Assembly (NCBI RefSeq): GCF_900232905.1
Contig: NZ_OCTQ01000003.1
Coordinates: 248,001-312,000 of the forward strand
From: Miniphocaeibacter massiliensis
GTDB lineage: Bacteria > Bacillota > Clostridia > Tissierellales > Peptoniphilaceae
Length of the DNA stretch: 64,000 bases
Reading direction: 5' to 3'
Position numbers and translations under genes: made by a program. Positions 14,706-24,264 of the stretch are shown one piece after another. The number at the start of each line of letters is the position of its first letter. Position 1 is the stretch's first letter. Under the pieces are notes generated by a model that saw only the letters and a program-made list of their open reading frames with translations, was not told the DNA's origin and searched no databases.

Positions 14706-16790
14706 ATGGAAGTTTACTTAAGAGGATTATGTTGTGCAAATTGTGCAGCGAAAATAGAAAGAGAAGTACAAAACTTAGACAATGTAAAAAAAGCTAGTTT
14801 GAATTTTGTTAACAAAACATTGAGGTTAGAATCTGAGAATGGAAAATATGAAGAAATTTTAGAAAATTCAAAAAAAATAGTAAATAGAATTGAACCAGAT
14901 GTAGGATTTGAGGTATTATCTGACGATTTAGACTTAGATGAATTAGAAGAAGAAAAATCATCTAAGATTGAAGTTATAAAAATGGCTATATCTGCAATTT
15001 TATTAGTAGCCTCTATTTTTATAGAAAATAAAAATGAAACAATAGCTTTTGTATTAGGAATAATTTCGTATGTAATAGTTGGTTATGAAGTATTACTAAC
15101 AGCAGTTAAGAATATTTTAAAAGGTGAAGTTTTTGACGAAAACTTCCTAATGTCAGTAGCGAGTATTGGAGCAATTATCATAGGGGAAGTAACAGAGGGT
15201 ATAGCAGTAATGCTACTATATTCAGTAGGAGAGCATTTACAAGATTTAGCTGTTGACAACTCAACTAAGTCTATAAAGTCTTTAGTAAAGATGAAACCAA
15301 CTTATGGAAATCTTGTTATTGGAAACTCTATAAAAAAAGTAAACCCCAAAATATTAAATGTTGGAGATATTATTAAAATACTACCAGGTGAAAAAGTTCC
15401 TGTTGATTCAGTAGTTATAAGTGGTAATTCAACTTTAGATACTTCATCTATAACAGGAGAATCTGTTCCAGTATATGTTGAAAGTGGGAAAGAAGTAATT
15501 TCGGGTTCAATAAACAATGAAGGAGTAATAGAAGCTAAAGTTGAAAAAAGTTTCAAGGATTCAACAGTAAGTCAAATACTAGAAATGGTTCAAAATGCGA
15601 GTAATAGAAAGTCTAAGACAGAAAACTTTATTACAGTATTTGCAAGATATTATACTCCATTAGTTGTATTTTTAGCAGTTATAATAGCTATTTTGCCTCC
15701 TTTAGCAACCGGACAAAGCTTTGATAAATGGATATATACAGCTTTAACATTTTTAGTTATTTCTTGTCCTTGTGCAATGGTTATTTCTATACCATTAACT
15801 TACTTTGCAGCTATAGGTGTAGGTTCTAAGCATGGAATATTAATCAAAGGTTCAAACTATGTAGAAACAATGTCACAAGTAGATACCATAATTTTTGATA
15901 AAACTGGAACTTTAACAAGAGGGGAATTTAAAGTTATAAATGTTATAGGGATAGATAACGATAAGGATTATGTTGTAGAAATTGCAAAAAAATTAGAAGA
16001 AAACTCAAATCATCCCATAGCAACGTCTATAAAGGAATACCACAAAAAAGAAGTACAAATAGACGCTAAAAACATATCAGAGGTTCCAGGTAGAGGTATA
16101 AAAGGAGAAATAGAAGGAGAATTAGTTCTATTAGGCAATAAAAAACTATTAGAAGAAAATAATATTGAGGTTATAGGTTTAGAGTCTCATGGAACTGTAC
16201 TATATCTTTCTAAAGGCAAAAAACATATAGGAACTATCGAAATAAGTGATACTGTAAAAGATGATACAGTCAAATCTTTAAATAAATTAAAAAACTTAGG
16301 AATTAATAAACTTGTAATGTTAACGGGAGATAGAAAAGAATCATCAGAGCATTTGGCAAAAGAATTAAAAATAGATGAATATAAATCTGAATTGTTACCA
16401 CAAGATAAAGTATTAGAATTTGAAAAAATAAAAAATAATTCTCAAGGAAAAGTTGCTTTTGTAGGAGATGGAACAAATGATGCTCCAGTATTAAGACTTT
16501 CAGATGTAGGTATATCAATGGGGGAATATGGTTCAGATGCTGCAATAGAATCTAGTGATGTAACTATAATGGGAGAAGAAATGTATAAAATACCATTATT
16601 TTACAAGATAGCAAAAGTTACAAAGAAAATAGCAATTCAAAATATAGTTTTTGCTTTGGGAGTGAAGATAGCAATAATGTTACTTGGAGTATTAGGGTAT
16701 GCAAATATGTGGCTAGCTGTATTCGCAGATGTTGGTGTTGCATTACTTGCAGTACTGAATGCAATGAGAGTTATGTTAATAAAAGAATAA
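14706..16790 (+). CDS. Heavy-metal P1B-type ATPase, zinc/cadmium exporter
   Basis: The 694-residue membrane pump has an N-terminal HMA domain with CCANC (residues 9-13). Then come TM pairs, the phosphatase motif TGES, the transport motif SCPCA in a TM helix, the phosphorylation site DKTGT, the NSNHPIA His-Pro motif, and the GDGTNDAPVL hinge. CPC with His-Pro identifies the ZntA/CadA (IB-2) group, exporting Zn(II), Cd(II) or Pb(II). It is translated 7 nt after the ArsR-type repressor, so it is controlled by the operator at 14313. A terminator follows at once. Confidence 0.94.
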   Translation: MEVYLRGLCCANCAAKIEREVQNLDNVKKASLNFVNKTLRLESENGKYEEILENSKKIVNRIEPDVGFEVLSDDLDLDELEEEKSSKIEVIKMAISAILLVASIFIENKNETIAFVLGIISYVIVGYEVLLTAVKNILKGEVFDENFLMSVASIGAIIIGEVTEGIAVMLLYSVGEHLQDLAVDNSTKSIKSLVKMKPTYGNLVIGNSIKKVNPKILNVGDIIKILPGEKVPVDSVVISGNSTLDTSSITGESVPVYVESGKEVISGSINNEGVIEAKVEKSFKDSTVSQILEMVQNASNRKSKTENFITVFARYYTPLVVFLAVIIAILPPLATGQSFDKWIYTALTFLVISCPCAMVISIPLTYFAAIGVGSKHGILIKGSNYVETMSQVDTIIFDKTGTLTRGEFKVINVIGIDNDKDYVVEIAKKLEENSNHPIATSIKEYHKKEVQIDAKNISEVPGRGIKGEIEGELVLLGNKKLLEENNIEVIGLESHGTVLYLSKGKKHIGTIEISDTVKDDTVKSLNKLKNLGINKLVMLTGDRKESSEHLAKELKIDEYKSELLPQDKVLEFEKIKNNSQGKVAFVGDGTNDAPVLRLSDVGISMGEYGSDAAIESSDVTIMGEEMYKIPLFYKIAKVTKKIAIQNIVFALGVKIAIMLLGVLGYANMWLAVFADVGVALLAVLNAMRVMLIKE

Positions 16791-16792
16791 AT

Positions 16793-16820
16793 AAAAAACC
16801 TGATTATTATCAGGTTTTTT
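16793..16820. terminator. Bidirectional terminator
   Basis: AAAAAACCTGAT (16793-16804) pairs with ATCAGGTTTTTT (16809-16820). It separates the P-type ATPase from the convergent ABC operon. Confidence 0.9.
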
Positions 16821-16825
16821 TATTT

Positions 16826-18052
16826 CTATTTTTCTTTTTCAAATAATTTTTTTACAGTTTTGAAAAATCCCATTCTATTACCATAATTTAATGTTCCCAT
16901 TCTATATATCTTTATAGAAATAAATGCAAAAATTATAGTAGTTGCTATTAATAGTACAACGGATAATATGGTTTCATATATAGGTACATTAGTCATATTA
17001 TATCTTACAAAGAACGAAATAGGCGAAGTAAATGGTACGAGAGAAGCTATTTTAAGTTGGATACTGTCTGGTGTTTGCATAAACATTGCCGTTATAAAGA
17101 ATCCTCCTATAAAAATAAATTGTAATGGCATTGTAGCATTTCCTACTTCCTCAACCTTGCTGACCAAGGCACCAAAAGCAGCATATAAGAAAAAGTATAG
17201 CAAGCAACCTAAAACAGTAAACAATAAAAATATAGCTAAAGAATCTAAGCCAATTCCATCAGTAACAAGTTTTATTAAATCGGCTGGATAAAAAGATTTA
17301 TTAATTACAAATCCAACAACTCCAGCAGCTAAAATAGTAAATACTTGAATAAAGCTAATTAAAGTTGATGCCAAAACTTTTCCTATTATTAAATTTTTAG
17401 AACTAGTTGTAGTTATTAAAATTTCCATAGTTCTATCACTTTTTTCTCTGGCTACTAAAGTTGCAACAGAGTTTCCAAATAATAAAACTATCATGTAAAC
17501 TACAAACATTCCAACATAGGCAAAAATAAAACCAGAACTAGCATTTTTACCTAGACTTATAGATTCAAATGAAATTTCTTGATTTGAAGCTTCGTCAACA
17601 ATTTCTGGATTAATACCTTCTGAATTAAGCTTTTCATTACGCAAAATTTTAGATAAGTTTTCTTTTAAAATTAAATTATCTTGATTGTAAAGAGATGTGT
17701 TTTTTGTTATTTCTTTAAAACTAGCGGTAGAGATAAAAACATATCCAGAATTAACTTCATCATTTTCAATAGCATCTTTTAAAGAATTTTCGGAATCGTA
17801 TTTTACAGGCTCTCCAAAATTAATTAATTCATTTATAGATTGTTCTTTTAAAGAGTTATTTTCTATAAAATAGCCTATTTTTGGTAATTTTTTAGAAGTT
17901 GTATCATCTTCTTTTCCAAAAACATCAAAGAATCTAGGTATAAAAGTAACAGCTAATATTATTAAAGCTAATAAAATAGTGGTGAATTTTATTGATTTTT
18001 GTGAAATTCTATTAAGAAATTCAAATTTAAAAACTGAAAATAGTCCTTTCAT
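16826..18052 (-). CDS. ABC-2 type permease, NatB/YhaP-like
   Basis: The 408-residue protein has one TM helix near the N-terminus (about 22-42), a large extracytoplasmic loop (about 45-175), and five or six TM helices in the C-terminal half. It contains the ABC-2 signature region VATLVAREKSDRTMEILITT. It is the permease of an exporter of the NatAB/YhaQP type, known for Na+ or toxic-compound extrusion; the substrate here is unknown. Its ATG overlaps the stop of the ATPase by one base (TAATG), so translation is coupled. Confidence 0.88.
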   Translation of the reverse strand: MKGLFSVFKFEFLNRISQKSIKFTTILLALIILAVTFIPRFFDVFGKEDDTTSKKLPKIGYFIENNSLKEQSINELINFGEPVKYDSENSLKDAIENDEVNSGYVFISTASFKEITKNTSLYNQDNLILKENLSKILRNEKLNSEGINPEIVDEASNQEISFESISLGKNASSGFIFAYVGMFVVYMIVLLFGNSVATLVAREKSDRTMEILITTTSSKNLIIGKVLASTLISFIQVFTILAAGVVGFVINKSFYPADLIKLVTDGIGLDSLAIFLLFTVLGCLLYFFLYAAFGALVSKVEEVGNATMPLQFIFIGGFFITAMFMQTPDSIQLKIASLVPFTSPISFFVRYNMTNVPIYETILSVVLLIATTIIFAFISIKIYRMGTLNYGNRMGFFKTVKKLFEKEK

Positions 18053-18984
18053 TAGTTACCTCCTTTATTGTCTTCAAAATTAAATTCTTTATCCAATTGT
18101 ATAAAAATATCTTCTAAAGAAGGAGTATAACTAGTGAATAGCGATACTTCATAGTTATTGCTAATGATATTTTGTAAAAAATTCATAGGTTTTAAATCAC
18201 TGGAAAGTTCAATAATAGAAGATCTATCGTCAGAAGTGATTTTTATATTTTCAATATTTTCTAGTTTATATTTTAATTCATCCGAGTTAATGTTTTTTAG
18301 ATTCAATCTAATTTTATTATCACCTAATCTATTTTTTAATTGATTTAAATCACCAGTTTCAATAATTCTACCTGATTTAATGAAGGTAATATCATCACAA
18401 AATTCTTCAACATAACCCATTTGATGGCTAGAAAAAATTACAAGTTTGTTTTTAGCAATCAACTCTTTTATTAAATTTTTAAATATTTGTGAATTTACAG
18501 GATCTAGTCCACTAAATGGTTCGTCTAAAATAACAATATCAGGATCGTCAATTATAGCTTGAATTATTTGGATTTTTTGCTGATTACCTTTAGATAAAGT
18601 ATCTAAATTTTTATTTTCATAATCAGAAAGTCCCATATACTCAATCCAATACTTAGCCGATTTTTTAGCACTTTTTGAAGACATGTTTTTCAACTCGCCA
18701 AAATAAGCTAGTTGATCTAAAATTTTTACTTTTCCATAAAGTCCCCTTTCTTCAGGAAGATAACCAATCTTATAGTTTTCCCTAATAAATTTGTTTCCAT
18801 CAAGAGTGAAATTTCCAGAATCGGGGTTAAATACATTCATTAAAGTCCTAATGGTAGTAGTTTTTCCAGAACCATTTCTTCCAAGAAATCCCATAGCTCT
18901 TCCACTTTCAATTGAAAAACTTACGTCATGTAAAATATGTTTTCCAGAGAAAGATTTGTTGATATTAATTAATTCTAATTTCAT
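18052..18984 (-). CDS. ABC transporter ATPase, NatA/YhaQ-like
   Basis: The 310-residue ATPase has Walker A GRNGSGKTT (about 35), the Q-loop near GYLPEERGLYGK, signature LSKGNQQKIQI and Walker B IVILDEPFSGLDP, then the H-loop SSHQ. The LSKGNQQK signature and EERGLY segment are typical of the NatA/YhaQ exporter ATPases. The C-terminal ~85 residues are the DUF4162-type accessory region. AAGGAGA lies before the ATG. It is the first gene of a two-gene operon with the permease. Confidence 0.9.
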   Translation of the reverse strand: MKLELININKSFSGKHILHDVSFSIESGRAMGFLGRNGSGKTTTIRTLMNVFNPDSGNFTLDGNKFIRENYKIGYLPEERGLYGKVKILDQLAYFGELKNMSSKSAKKSAKYWIEYMGLSDYENKNLDTLSKGNQQKIQIIQAIIDDPDIVILDEPFSGLDPVNSQIFKNLIKELIAKNKLVIFSSHQMGYVEEFCDDITFIKSGRIIETGDLNQLKNRLGDNKIRLNLKNINSDELKYKLENIENIKITSDDRSSIIELSSDLKPMNFLQNIISNNYEVSLFTSYTPSLEDIFIQLDKEFNFEDNKGGN

Positions 18985-19122
18985 ATAATCTCCTTTATTT
19001 CTCTATGAATTATATAATACAGTAAAATGATATTATATACAAAACAAATTCTAATTATGTAAATTAGGATAAAAAGAAAAAATTTATTATAATAGTTAGG
19101 AGACTTTAAGGAGGTAGATAAA

Positions 19123-19971
19123 ATGTCATATGAAACACAAATATGGATAGCGGGTTCAAATGGAAGAATAGGTAGTGAACTTATAAAAATATTAAATCCA
19201 GAAGATTACGAGATATTAGCAACAGATATTGATGAAGTTGATATAACAGATTCGAAAATAGTTAATTTATATGTAGATATGCATAGACCAGAAATTATTA
19301 TAAATTGTGCAGGAATAACAGATTTAGATTATTGTGAAGAAAATTTAGAAGAGGCTTTTAGAGTAAATGCTATTGGTGCAAAAAATTTAGCGATAGCAGC
19401 TACTAGAATAAATGCCAAAATTATTCAACTATCTACAGACGATGTATTTAGTGGAGAAGGAAACAAACCATATAGGGAATATGATGAATTAGGAGCTAGA
19501 ACTGTATATGGTAAATCAAAAGTATTGGCAGAAGAATATATAAGAGAATTTTCTCAAAATTACTTTATATTAAGAAGTTCTTGGCTATATGGTGGTGGAA
19601 ATAAATATGTTGAAAATATAATTTCACAAGCCAAAGAAAATGGTGTGGTAAAAGTAGCGAATAAACAAATAGGAAGTCCAACGAGTTCAAAAGAATTAGC
19701 TAAATTTATACTAAGTATAATAGATTCTTACAATTATGGAACATATCATGTAGCTTGTATAGGACAATGTAGTAGGAAAGAATTTGCCCAAGAGATATTA
19801 GATATATTAAGTATAAAAGCAGAAGTTGAAGAAATAGAAGGTTTGTCTGGCTATTCAAATAGACCAGAATATTCTGCATTGGATAATTTTTTACTTAGAA
19901 TTTCAAATATGTATATATTCCCAGATTGGAAAACTGCATTAAAAGAATATATAAAAGAGGTGGAAAAATAA
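19123..19971 (+). CDS. RmlD-like NAD(P)-dependent sugar-nucleotide reductase
   Basis: The 282-residue short-chain dehydrogenase starts at ATG 19123 behind AAGGAGG. It has the GSNGRIGSE nucleotide-binding loop, the NCAGITDLDYCEE segment, the LSTDDVFSGEG strand and catalytic YGKSK (about 131). This is the layout of dTDP-4-dehydrorhamnose reductase. No other rhamnose or polysaccharide genes are nearby, so its substrate is uncertain and it may act on another nucleotide sugar. The next gene starts 2 nt later, so the two are probably cotranscribed. Confidence 0.85.
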   Translation: MSYETQIWIAGSNGRIGSELIKILNPEDYEILATDIDEVDITDSKIVNLYVDMHRPEIIINCAGITDLDYCEENLEEAFRVNAIGAKNLAIAATRINAKIIQLSTDDVFSGEGNKPYREYDELGARTVYGKSKVLAEEYIREFSQNYFILRSSWLYGGGNKYVENIISQAKENGVVKVANKQIGSPTSSKELAKFILSIIDSYNYGTYHVACIGQCSRKEFAQEILDILSIKAEVEEIEGLSGYSNRPEYSALDNFLLRISNMYIFPDWKTALKEYIKEVEK

Positions 19972-19973
19972 AT

Positions 19974-21233
19974 ATGACAGAACAAAAAAAGAAAAAAATG
20001 GGACTGACGAGTAAAATCTTTATAGGTTTATTAGTTGGTGCTATATTAGGATCGATAATAAACTGGAAATTTAATACTGATTTTATACAAAAATATATTG
20101 TTGAAGGTGTACTGTTTATAGTAGGACAAGGATTTATTAGGGCAATGCAAATGCTTGTAGTACCATTAGTATTTGCATCTTTAGTAACAGGTAGTATGAG
20201 TATGGGGGATACTACAAAACTTGGTAAAATTGGGATAAAATCTATGGCGTTTTATTTAACAACGACATCACTTGCAATAGCAATAGCTTTAGGAGTATCC
20301 AATATAATAAATCCAGGAACAAATTTAAAATTAACACTACCAACAGCAGCTGCAAAAGAAGTTGTCGAAAAAACTAGTATGGTAGATACGATATTAAATA
20401 TAATACCAACAAATCCTATTTCTTCTCTTGCCAATGGAGAAATGTTACAAATAATAGTTTTTGCACTAGTGATAGGAATTATTTTAGCTAAACTTGGAGA
20501 AAAGGCAAAAACTACAGCAAACTTTATGGTAGAACTTAACAATATAATGATGGAAATGACAATGATGGTAATGAAACTTGCGCCAATAGGTGTATTTGCC
20601 TTAATTACTAGAACATTCGCAGGACTTGGTCTAAGTGCTATGTTACCTATGTTTAAGTATATGTTTTCAGTAATAGCTGGTCTTGGAGCTCAACTATTTT
20701 TAGTGTATATGTTATTATTATTCGTTTTAGCAAAGGTGAATCCATTTAAATTTTTGAAGAAATTTTTTCCAGTTATGGGATTTGCATTTTCAACAGCAAG
20801 TTCAAACGCTACTATACCATTAAACATAAATAAATTAGCAGATATGGGAATATCCAAGAAGGTATCATCATTTACAATACCATTAGGTGCAACTATAAAT
20901 ATGGATGGAACTGCAATTATGCAAGGAGTTGCAGTCGTGTTCATATCGCAGGCCTATGGAATACCACTTACTTTAGCTGACTATGGAACTGTTATACTTG
21001 CAGCAACACTTGCATCTGTAGGAACTGCAGGAATACCATCTGTAGGGCTTGTAACATTAACCATGGTATTGAGTTCTGTAGGTTTACCAACAGAAGGAAT
21101 AGCTTTAATTATGGGAATAGATAGAATATTAGACATGAGTAGAACAGCTATTAATATTACAGGAGATGCAGTTTGTAGTACTATAATAGCAAAACAAGAA
21201 AATATGGTAGATTTAAAAAAATATAATTCTTAA
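19974..21233 (+). CDS. Dicarboxylate/amino acid:cation symporter (DAACS)
   Basis: ATG 19974 with GAGGTGG upstream is the start; the longer frame from 19926 only overlaps the previous gene. The 419-residue membrane protein has eight TM helices and two re-entrant loops. The family motifs are TASSNATIPLN (first hairpin, normally SSSATLP) and NMDGTAIMQGVAVVFI in TM7, which forms the Na+ and substrate site. DAACS carriers take up glutamate, aspartate, C4-dicarboxylates or Ser/Thr with Na+ or H+. The Asn in place of the second Ser does not decide the substrate. Confidence 0.92.
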   Translation: MTEQKKKKMGLTSKIFIGLLVGAILGSIINWKFNTDFIQKYIVEGVLFIVGQGFIRAMQMLVVPLVFASLVTGSMSMGDTTKLGKIGIKSMAFYLTTTSLAIAIALGVSNIINPGTNLKLTLPTAAAKEVVEKTSMVDTILNIIPTNPISSLANGEMLQIIVFALVIGIILAKLGEKAKTTANFMVELNNIMMEMTMMVMKLAPIGVFALITRTFAGLGLSAMLPMFKYMFSVIAGLGAQLFLVYMLLLFVLAKVNPFKFLKKFFPVMGFAFSTASSNATIPLNINKLADMGISKKVSSFTIPLGATINMDGTAIMQGVAVVFISQAYGIPLTLADYGTVILAATLASVGTAGIPSVGLVTLTMVLSSVGLPTEGIALIMGIDRILDMSRTAINITGDAVCSTIIAKQENMVDLKKYNS

Positions 21234-21236
21234 TAC

Positions 21237-21267
21237 AAAAAAACAGCTATTTTGAAGTAGCTGTTTT
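21237..21267. terminator. Bidirectional terminator
   Basis: AAAACAGCTA (about 21240-21249) pairs with TAGCTGTTTT (about 21258-21267). The stop codon of the minus-strand YqxD gene lies inside the stem. Confidence 0.82.
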
Positions 21268-21696
21268 TATTAATTTTATTAAATTGTTTTTGAAATTTAA
21301 ATTATCATTAGTTACCCTTTTTTTAAATTTACTACTATAAATATTATTTCTTCTATTAACTTTATTAATATGTCTTTCAAAAAGTAGTTGATCTATATTA
21401 AAATTATTTATTTCTTTACCATAAAAATTTAGGACATATGAATTCTTACTTAAAGCGATAGATGCAAGTCCCATATCATTAGTAATTAAAATATCATTTT
21501 TAGATAATTTGCTTAAAATATATAAATCAGCTGAATCATTTCCTTGTTCAATAGTAACTATGTCAACATTTTCTTCATTTATATTGAAAGTATGATTATA
21601 ATCCTTAACTAGAATGACTTTAAGTTTATAGTTTTTTGAAATTGAAATTATTTCTTTAATAACAGGACAACTATCAGCATCTACATATACTATCAT
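21247..21696 (-). CDS. YaiI/YqxD family protein (DUF188, PIN-like)
   Basis: The 149-residue protein begins MIVYVDADSCPV, the family signature with two Asp residues. Further conserved acidic sites are in EQGNDSADLYI and ILITNDMGLASIAL, which fit a PIN-like nuclease fold. The function of the family is unknown. Its ATG overlaps the murF stop (ATGA), so it is translationally coupled as the last gene of the ddl-murF operon. The C-terminal part is Lys/Asn-rich. Confidence 0.88.
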   Translation of the reverse strand: MIVYVDADSCPVIKEIISISKNYKLKVILVKDYNHTFNINEENVDIVTIEQGNDSADLYILSKLSKNDILITNDMGLASIALSKNSYVLNFYGKEINNFNIDQLLFERHINKVNRRNNIYSSKFKKRVTNDNLNFKNNLIKLIKTATSK

Positions 21697-23072
21697 ACTC
21701 TAGAATATTCTTTTAATGCATCTACTATGTATTCAAGGTGCATAGCTCTGGAAGCTTTTATCATTATTAGAGTATTTGGTACAATACATTTAGCTACACT
21801 TCTAATAAGTTCGTCTCTACTTGAGAAATGAAATGCATGATCTTGAGGAAAGTTATCTTTAGCAGAATCATAGATGTTGCTAGCTAAATCCCCAATGGTA
21901 AAAAGATAATCTATTTTATCGGGGTTTAAATTTTTCCCAACATTTTCATGTATTGAAATTTCGTTGTCACCAAGTTCTAGCATATCTCCTATAATAGTGA
22001 TTTTTCTATCATAATCTTCTAAAGTGTATATTGTTTCTAGACATGAGTCTAAACTTTGAGGATTTGATTTATAGCTATCATTTAAAATATCAAAATCTTT
22101 TAATTGAATTAATTCATTTCTCATTCCAGTTAAATCAATAGACTTTAAACCTTTAGCTATTGTTGAATAATCAAGTCCAAAAAATTCTGCAATTATAATG
22201 GAAACAGCACCATTATAAATTTGATGATTTCCTAAAAGAGGTATAGTGTAGATGTGATCTTCTAAATTAAAAGTAACACCTGAACCATCATAACTCAAAG
22301 GTTCTATTATAAAATCATTATTTTCGTTTACACCATAAGTAAAAGTTCTTTCAGGCAACTCGAATTCTTTAGATATGTTTCTTAAATTAAGATCATCACC
22401 ATTGTAGAAATATATTCCATTTTTAGGTAAACCTTCAAGTATTTCTAGTTTTGCTCTAGCTATATTTGCTCTGGTTTTTAAAGTTAATAAATGAGCATCT
22501 CCTATATTAGTGATTAATGCCATGTCAGGTTTAGCTAAATTAGTTAAAAAAGATATTTCCCCGAAATTTTCAGTTCCCATTTCAAGCACTGCTACTTCAC
22601 AATCACTATCTAGAGATAATAGTGTCATAGGAAGACCTATTTCATTATTAAAATTTTTTTGAGTTTTTTGTACTTTGAATTTTTCTTTTAAAATACTTGC
22701 AAGAATATCTTTAGTTGTTGTTTTTCCATTAGAACCTGTTATAGCAATAATTTTACAGTCTAAAGAATTTCTGTAATTTTTTGCTAGAGTAATAAAGGCT
22801 TTATAAGTATCCTCAACTAAAATAACAGGTAAGTCATTACGAGGTAAAAATCTTTTTTTCTCCCATAGAATTGCAGAGGCACCATCTTCCAAAGCTTTAA
22901 AAGCATATTCATGACCATCAAAATTAGGTCCTATTAATGGTATAAATAAATTATTTTTCTCTATGGTTCTTGAGTCAGTAGATACTCCGCTTACAAAAAT
23001 ATTAGAATCCGATATATTAAATAGCTCTCCATCACATAAATGGGCTATTTCACTTAAACTTTTTTCAATCAT
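21693..23072 (-). CDS. murF: UDP-MurNAc-tripeptide:D-Ala-D-Ala ligase MurF
   Basis: The 459-residue Mur ligase has an N-terminal UDP-binding domain (about 1-90), the P-loop ITGSNGKTTTKDI (about 108), a central ATPase domain with VLEMGTENFGEI and TNIGDAHL, and the C-terminal domain with DSYKSNPQS, which is MurF-typical (NDxYNANPxS). It adds D-Ala-D-Ala to the muramyl tripeptide in the cytoplasm. It follows ddl by 2 nt, so the enzyme making the dipeptide and the one using it are coexpressed. Confidence 0.96.
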   Translation of the reverse strand: MIEKSLSEIAHLCDGELFNISDSNIFVSGVSTDSRTIEKNNLFIPLIGPNFDGHEYAFKALEDGASAILWEKKRFLPRNDLPVILVEDTYKAFITLAKNYRNSLDCKIIAITGSNGKTTTKDILASILKEKFKVQKTQKNFNNEIGLPMTLLSLDSDCEVAVLEMGTENFGEISFLTNLAKPDMALITNIGDAHLLTLKTRANIARAKLEILEGLPKNGIYFYNGDDLNLRNISKEFELPERTFTYGVNENNDFIIEPLSYDGSGVTFNLEDHIYTIPLLGNHQIYNGAVSIIIAEFFGLDYSTIAKGLKSIDLTGMRNELIQLKDFDILNDSYKSNPQSLDSCLETIYTLEDYDRKITIIGDMLELGDNEISIHENVGKNLNPDKIDYLFTIGDLASNIYDSAKDNFPQDHAFHFSSRDELIRSVAKCIVPNTLIMIKASRAMHLEYIVDALKEYSRV

Positions 23073-23074
23073 AT

Positions 23075-24157
23075 TTAAATTTCCTTAATTAATGTTTTCT
23101 TTTTATTATATTTATCAATAGCATAGTCAACTAATCTATCCAATAACTCAGGGAAAGATACATTATCTGTTACTTTCCATAACATAGTGGTCATAGAATG
23201 ATTAGTCATACCAGGAGAGGTATTTATCTCGTTTACTAGCATTTCTCTATCTCTGTCTCTTAAGAAAATATCTACTCTAGCAAGCCCAGAACAGTTACAG
23301 GTAGTATATACTTTTTTAGCTAAATTTTGAACTTTTTCAGTTTCTCCTTCTTTTAATTCAAAAGGAACTATATGAACTGTATTGTCATCAAAATATTTAC
23401 CTTCATAATTATAAAATTCTTGTTGAACTCTTGAAATTCCTGGTAGAGATGCTATAGGATTTTCGTTACCTATAACAGAAACTTGTAATTCGTCACCAAC
23501 AATAGCTTCTTCAAGTAAAATTTTTGAATCATATTTGAAAGCTAAGTCGATAGCATCAAAAATATCTTCTTCATTTTTAACGCATGTAACACCTATAGAA
23601 GAACCTGCATTACATGGCTTTACATATATAGGAAGACCTAAATAACTTATAATATTTAAAATATTATTCTTGTCATTTATGTCATAATATTCTTTTAATA
23701 AAATTTTATATTTTGCTTGAGGAATATTATTTTCTTCAAATAGTTGATTGGTTATAGCCTTATCCATACAAAGAGCAGAAGATAAAACTCCATTTCCAAC
23801 ATAAGGTATATCCAAAATTTCAAGTAATCCCTGTAAAACTCCATCTTCACCATAAGTTCCATGTATTATAGGGAAAAATATATTATTATCAGAATCAACA
23901 TAGTAGTTGGATAAGAAATTACTTAAAGATTTAGCAATACTTTCATTTTCTATAGGATGTATTACTAAATCTTTATAATTTTTTATTTTATTATCACATT
24001 TTCCAAAAGGAATCCAAGTTCCACTTTTAGTAACGTATACAGGGAAAACATTATATTTTTTTCTATCTAAGCTATTAATAACATTGGTAGCACTTAGAAG
24101 TGAAATTTCATGTTCAACACTAACACCACCATAAATTACATATATATTTTTAAGCAT
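23075..24157 (-). CDS. ddl: D-alanine:D-alanine ligase
   Basis: The 360-residue ATP-grasp ligase begins YVIYGGVSVEHEISLLSATN, the Ddl signature. It has HGTYGEDGVLQG, KPCNAGSSIGV and the C-terminal NEINTSPGMTNHSM metal site. At 360 residues it is in the larger Ddl/Van class rather than the ~300-residue DdlB class. It makes the D-Ala-D-Ala used by MurF directly downstream. I see no vanH or vanX neighbour, so a D-Ala-D-Lac role is unlikely. Confidence 0.95.
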   Translation of the reverse strand: MLKNIYVIYGGVSVEHEISLLSATNVINSLDRKKYNVFPVYVTKSGTWIPFGKCDNKIKNYKDLVIHPIENESIAKSLSNFLSNYYVDSDNNIFFPIIHGTYGEDGVLQGLLEILDIPYVGNGVLSSALCMDKAITNQLFEENNIPQAKYKILLKEYYDINDKNNILNIISYLGLPIYVKPCNAGSSIGVTCVKNEEDIFDAIDLAFKYDSKILLEEAIVGDELQVSVIGNENPIASLPGISRVQQEFYNYEGKYFDDNTVHIVPFELKEGETEKVQNLAKKVYTTCNCSGLARVDIFLRDRDREMLVNEINTSPGMTNHSMTTMLWKVTDNVSFPELLDRLVDYAIDKYNKKKTLIKEI

Positions 24158-24264
24158 TTAACAATCTCCAATTCATGTTTAGAATATTTTAATAATACTA
24201 TATCGTAAGGATATTTACAAATTAAGTATAAAGAATTGTATTGTAAAATTAAAATACAAAAATA

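Noticed and set aside
23075-24157. Ddl as a vancomycin-type D-Ala-D-Lac ligase
   Set aside because: No vanH, vanX or regulator nearby, and it is coupled to murF as a normal cell-wall gene.
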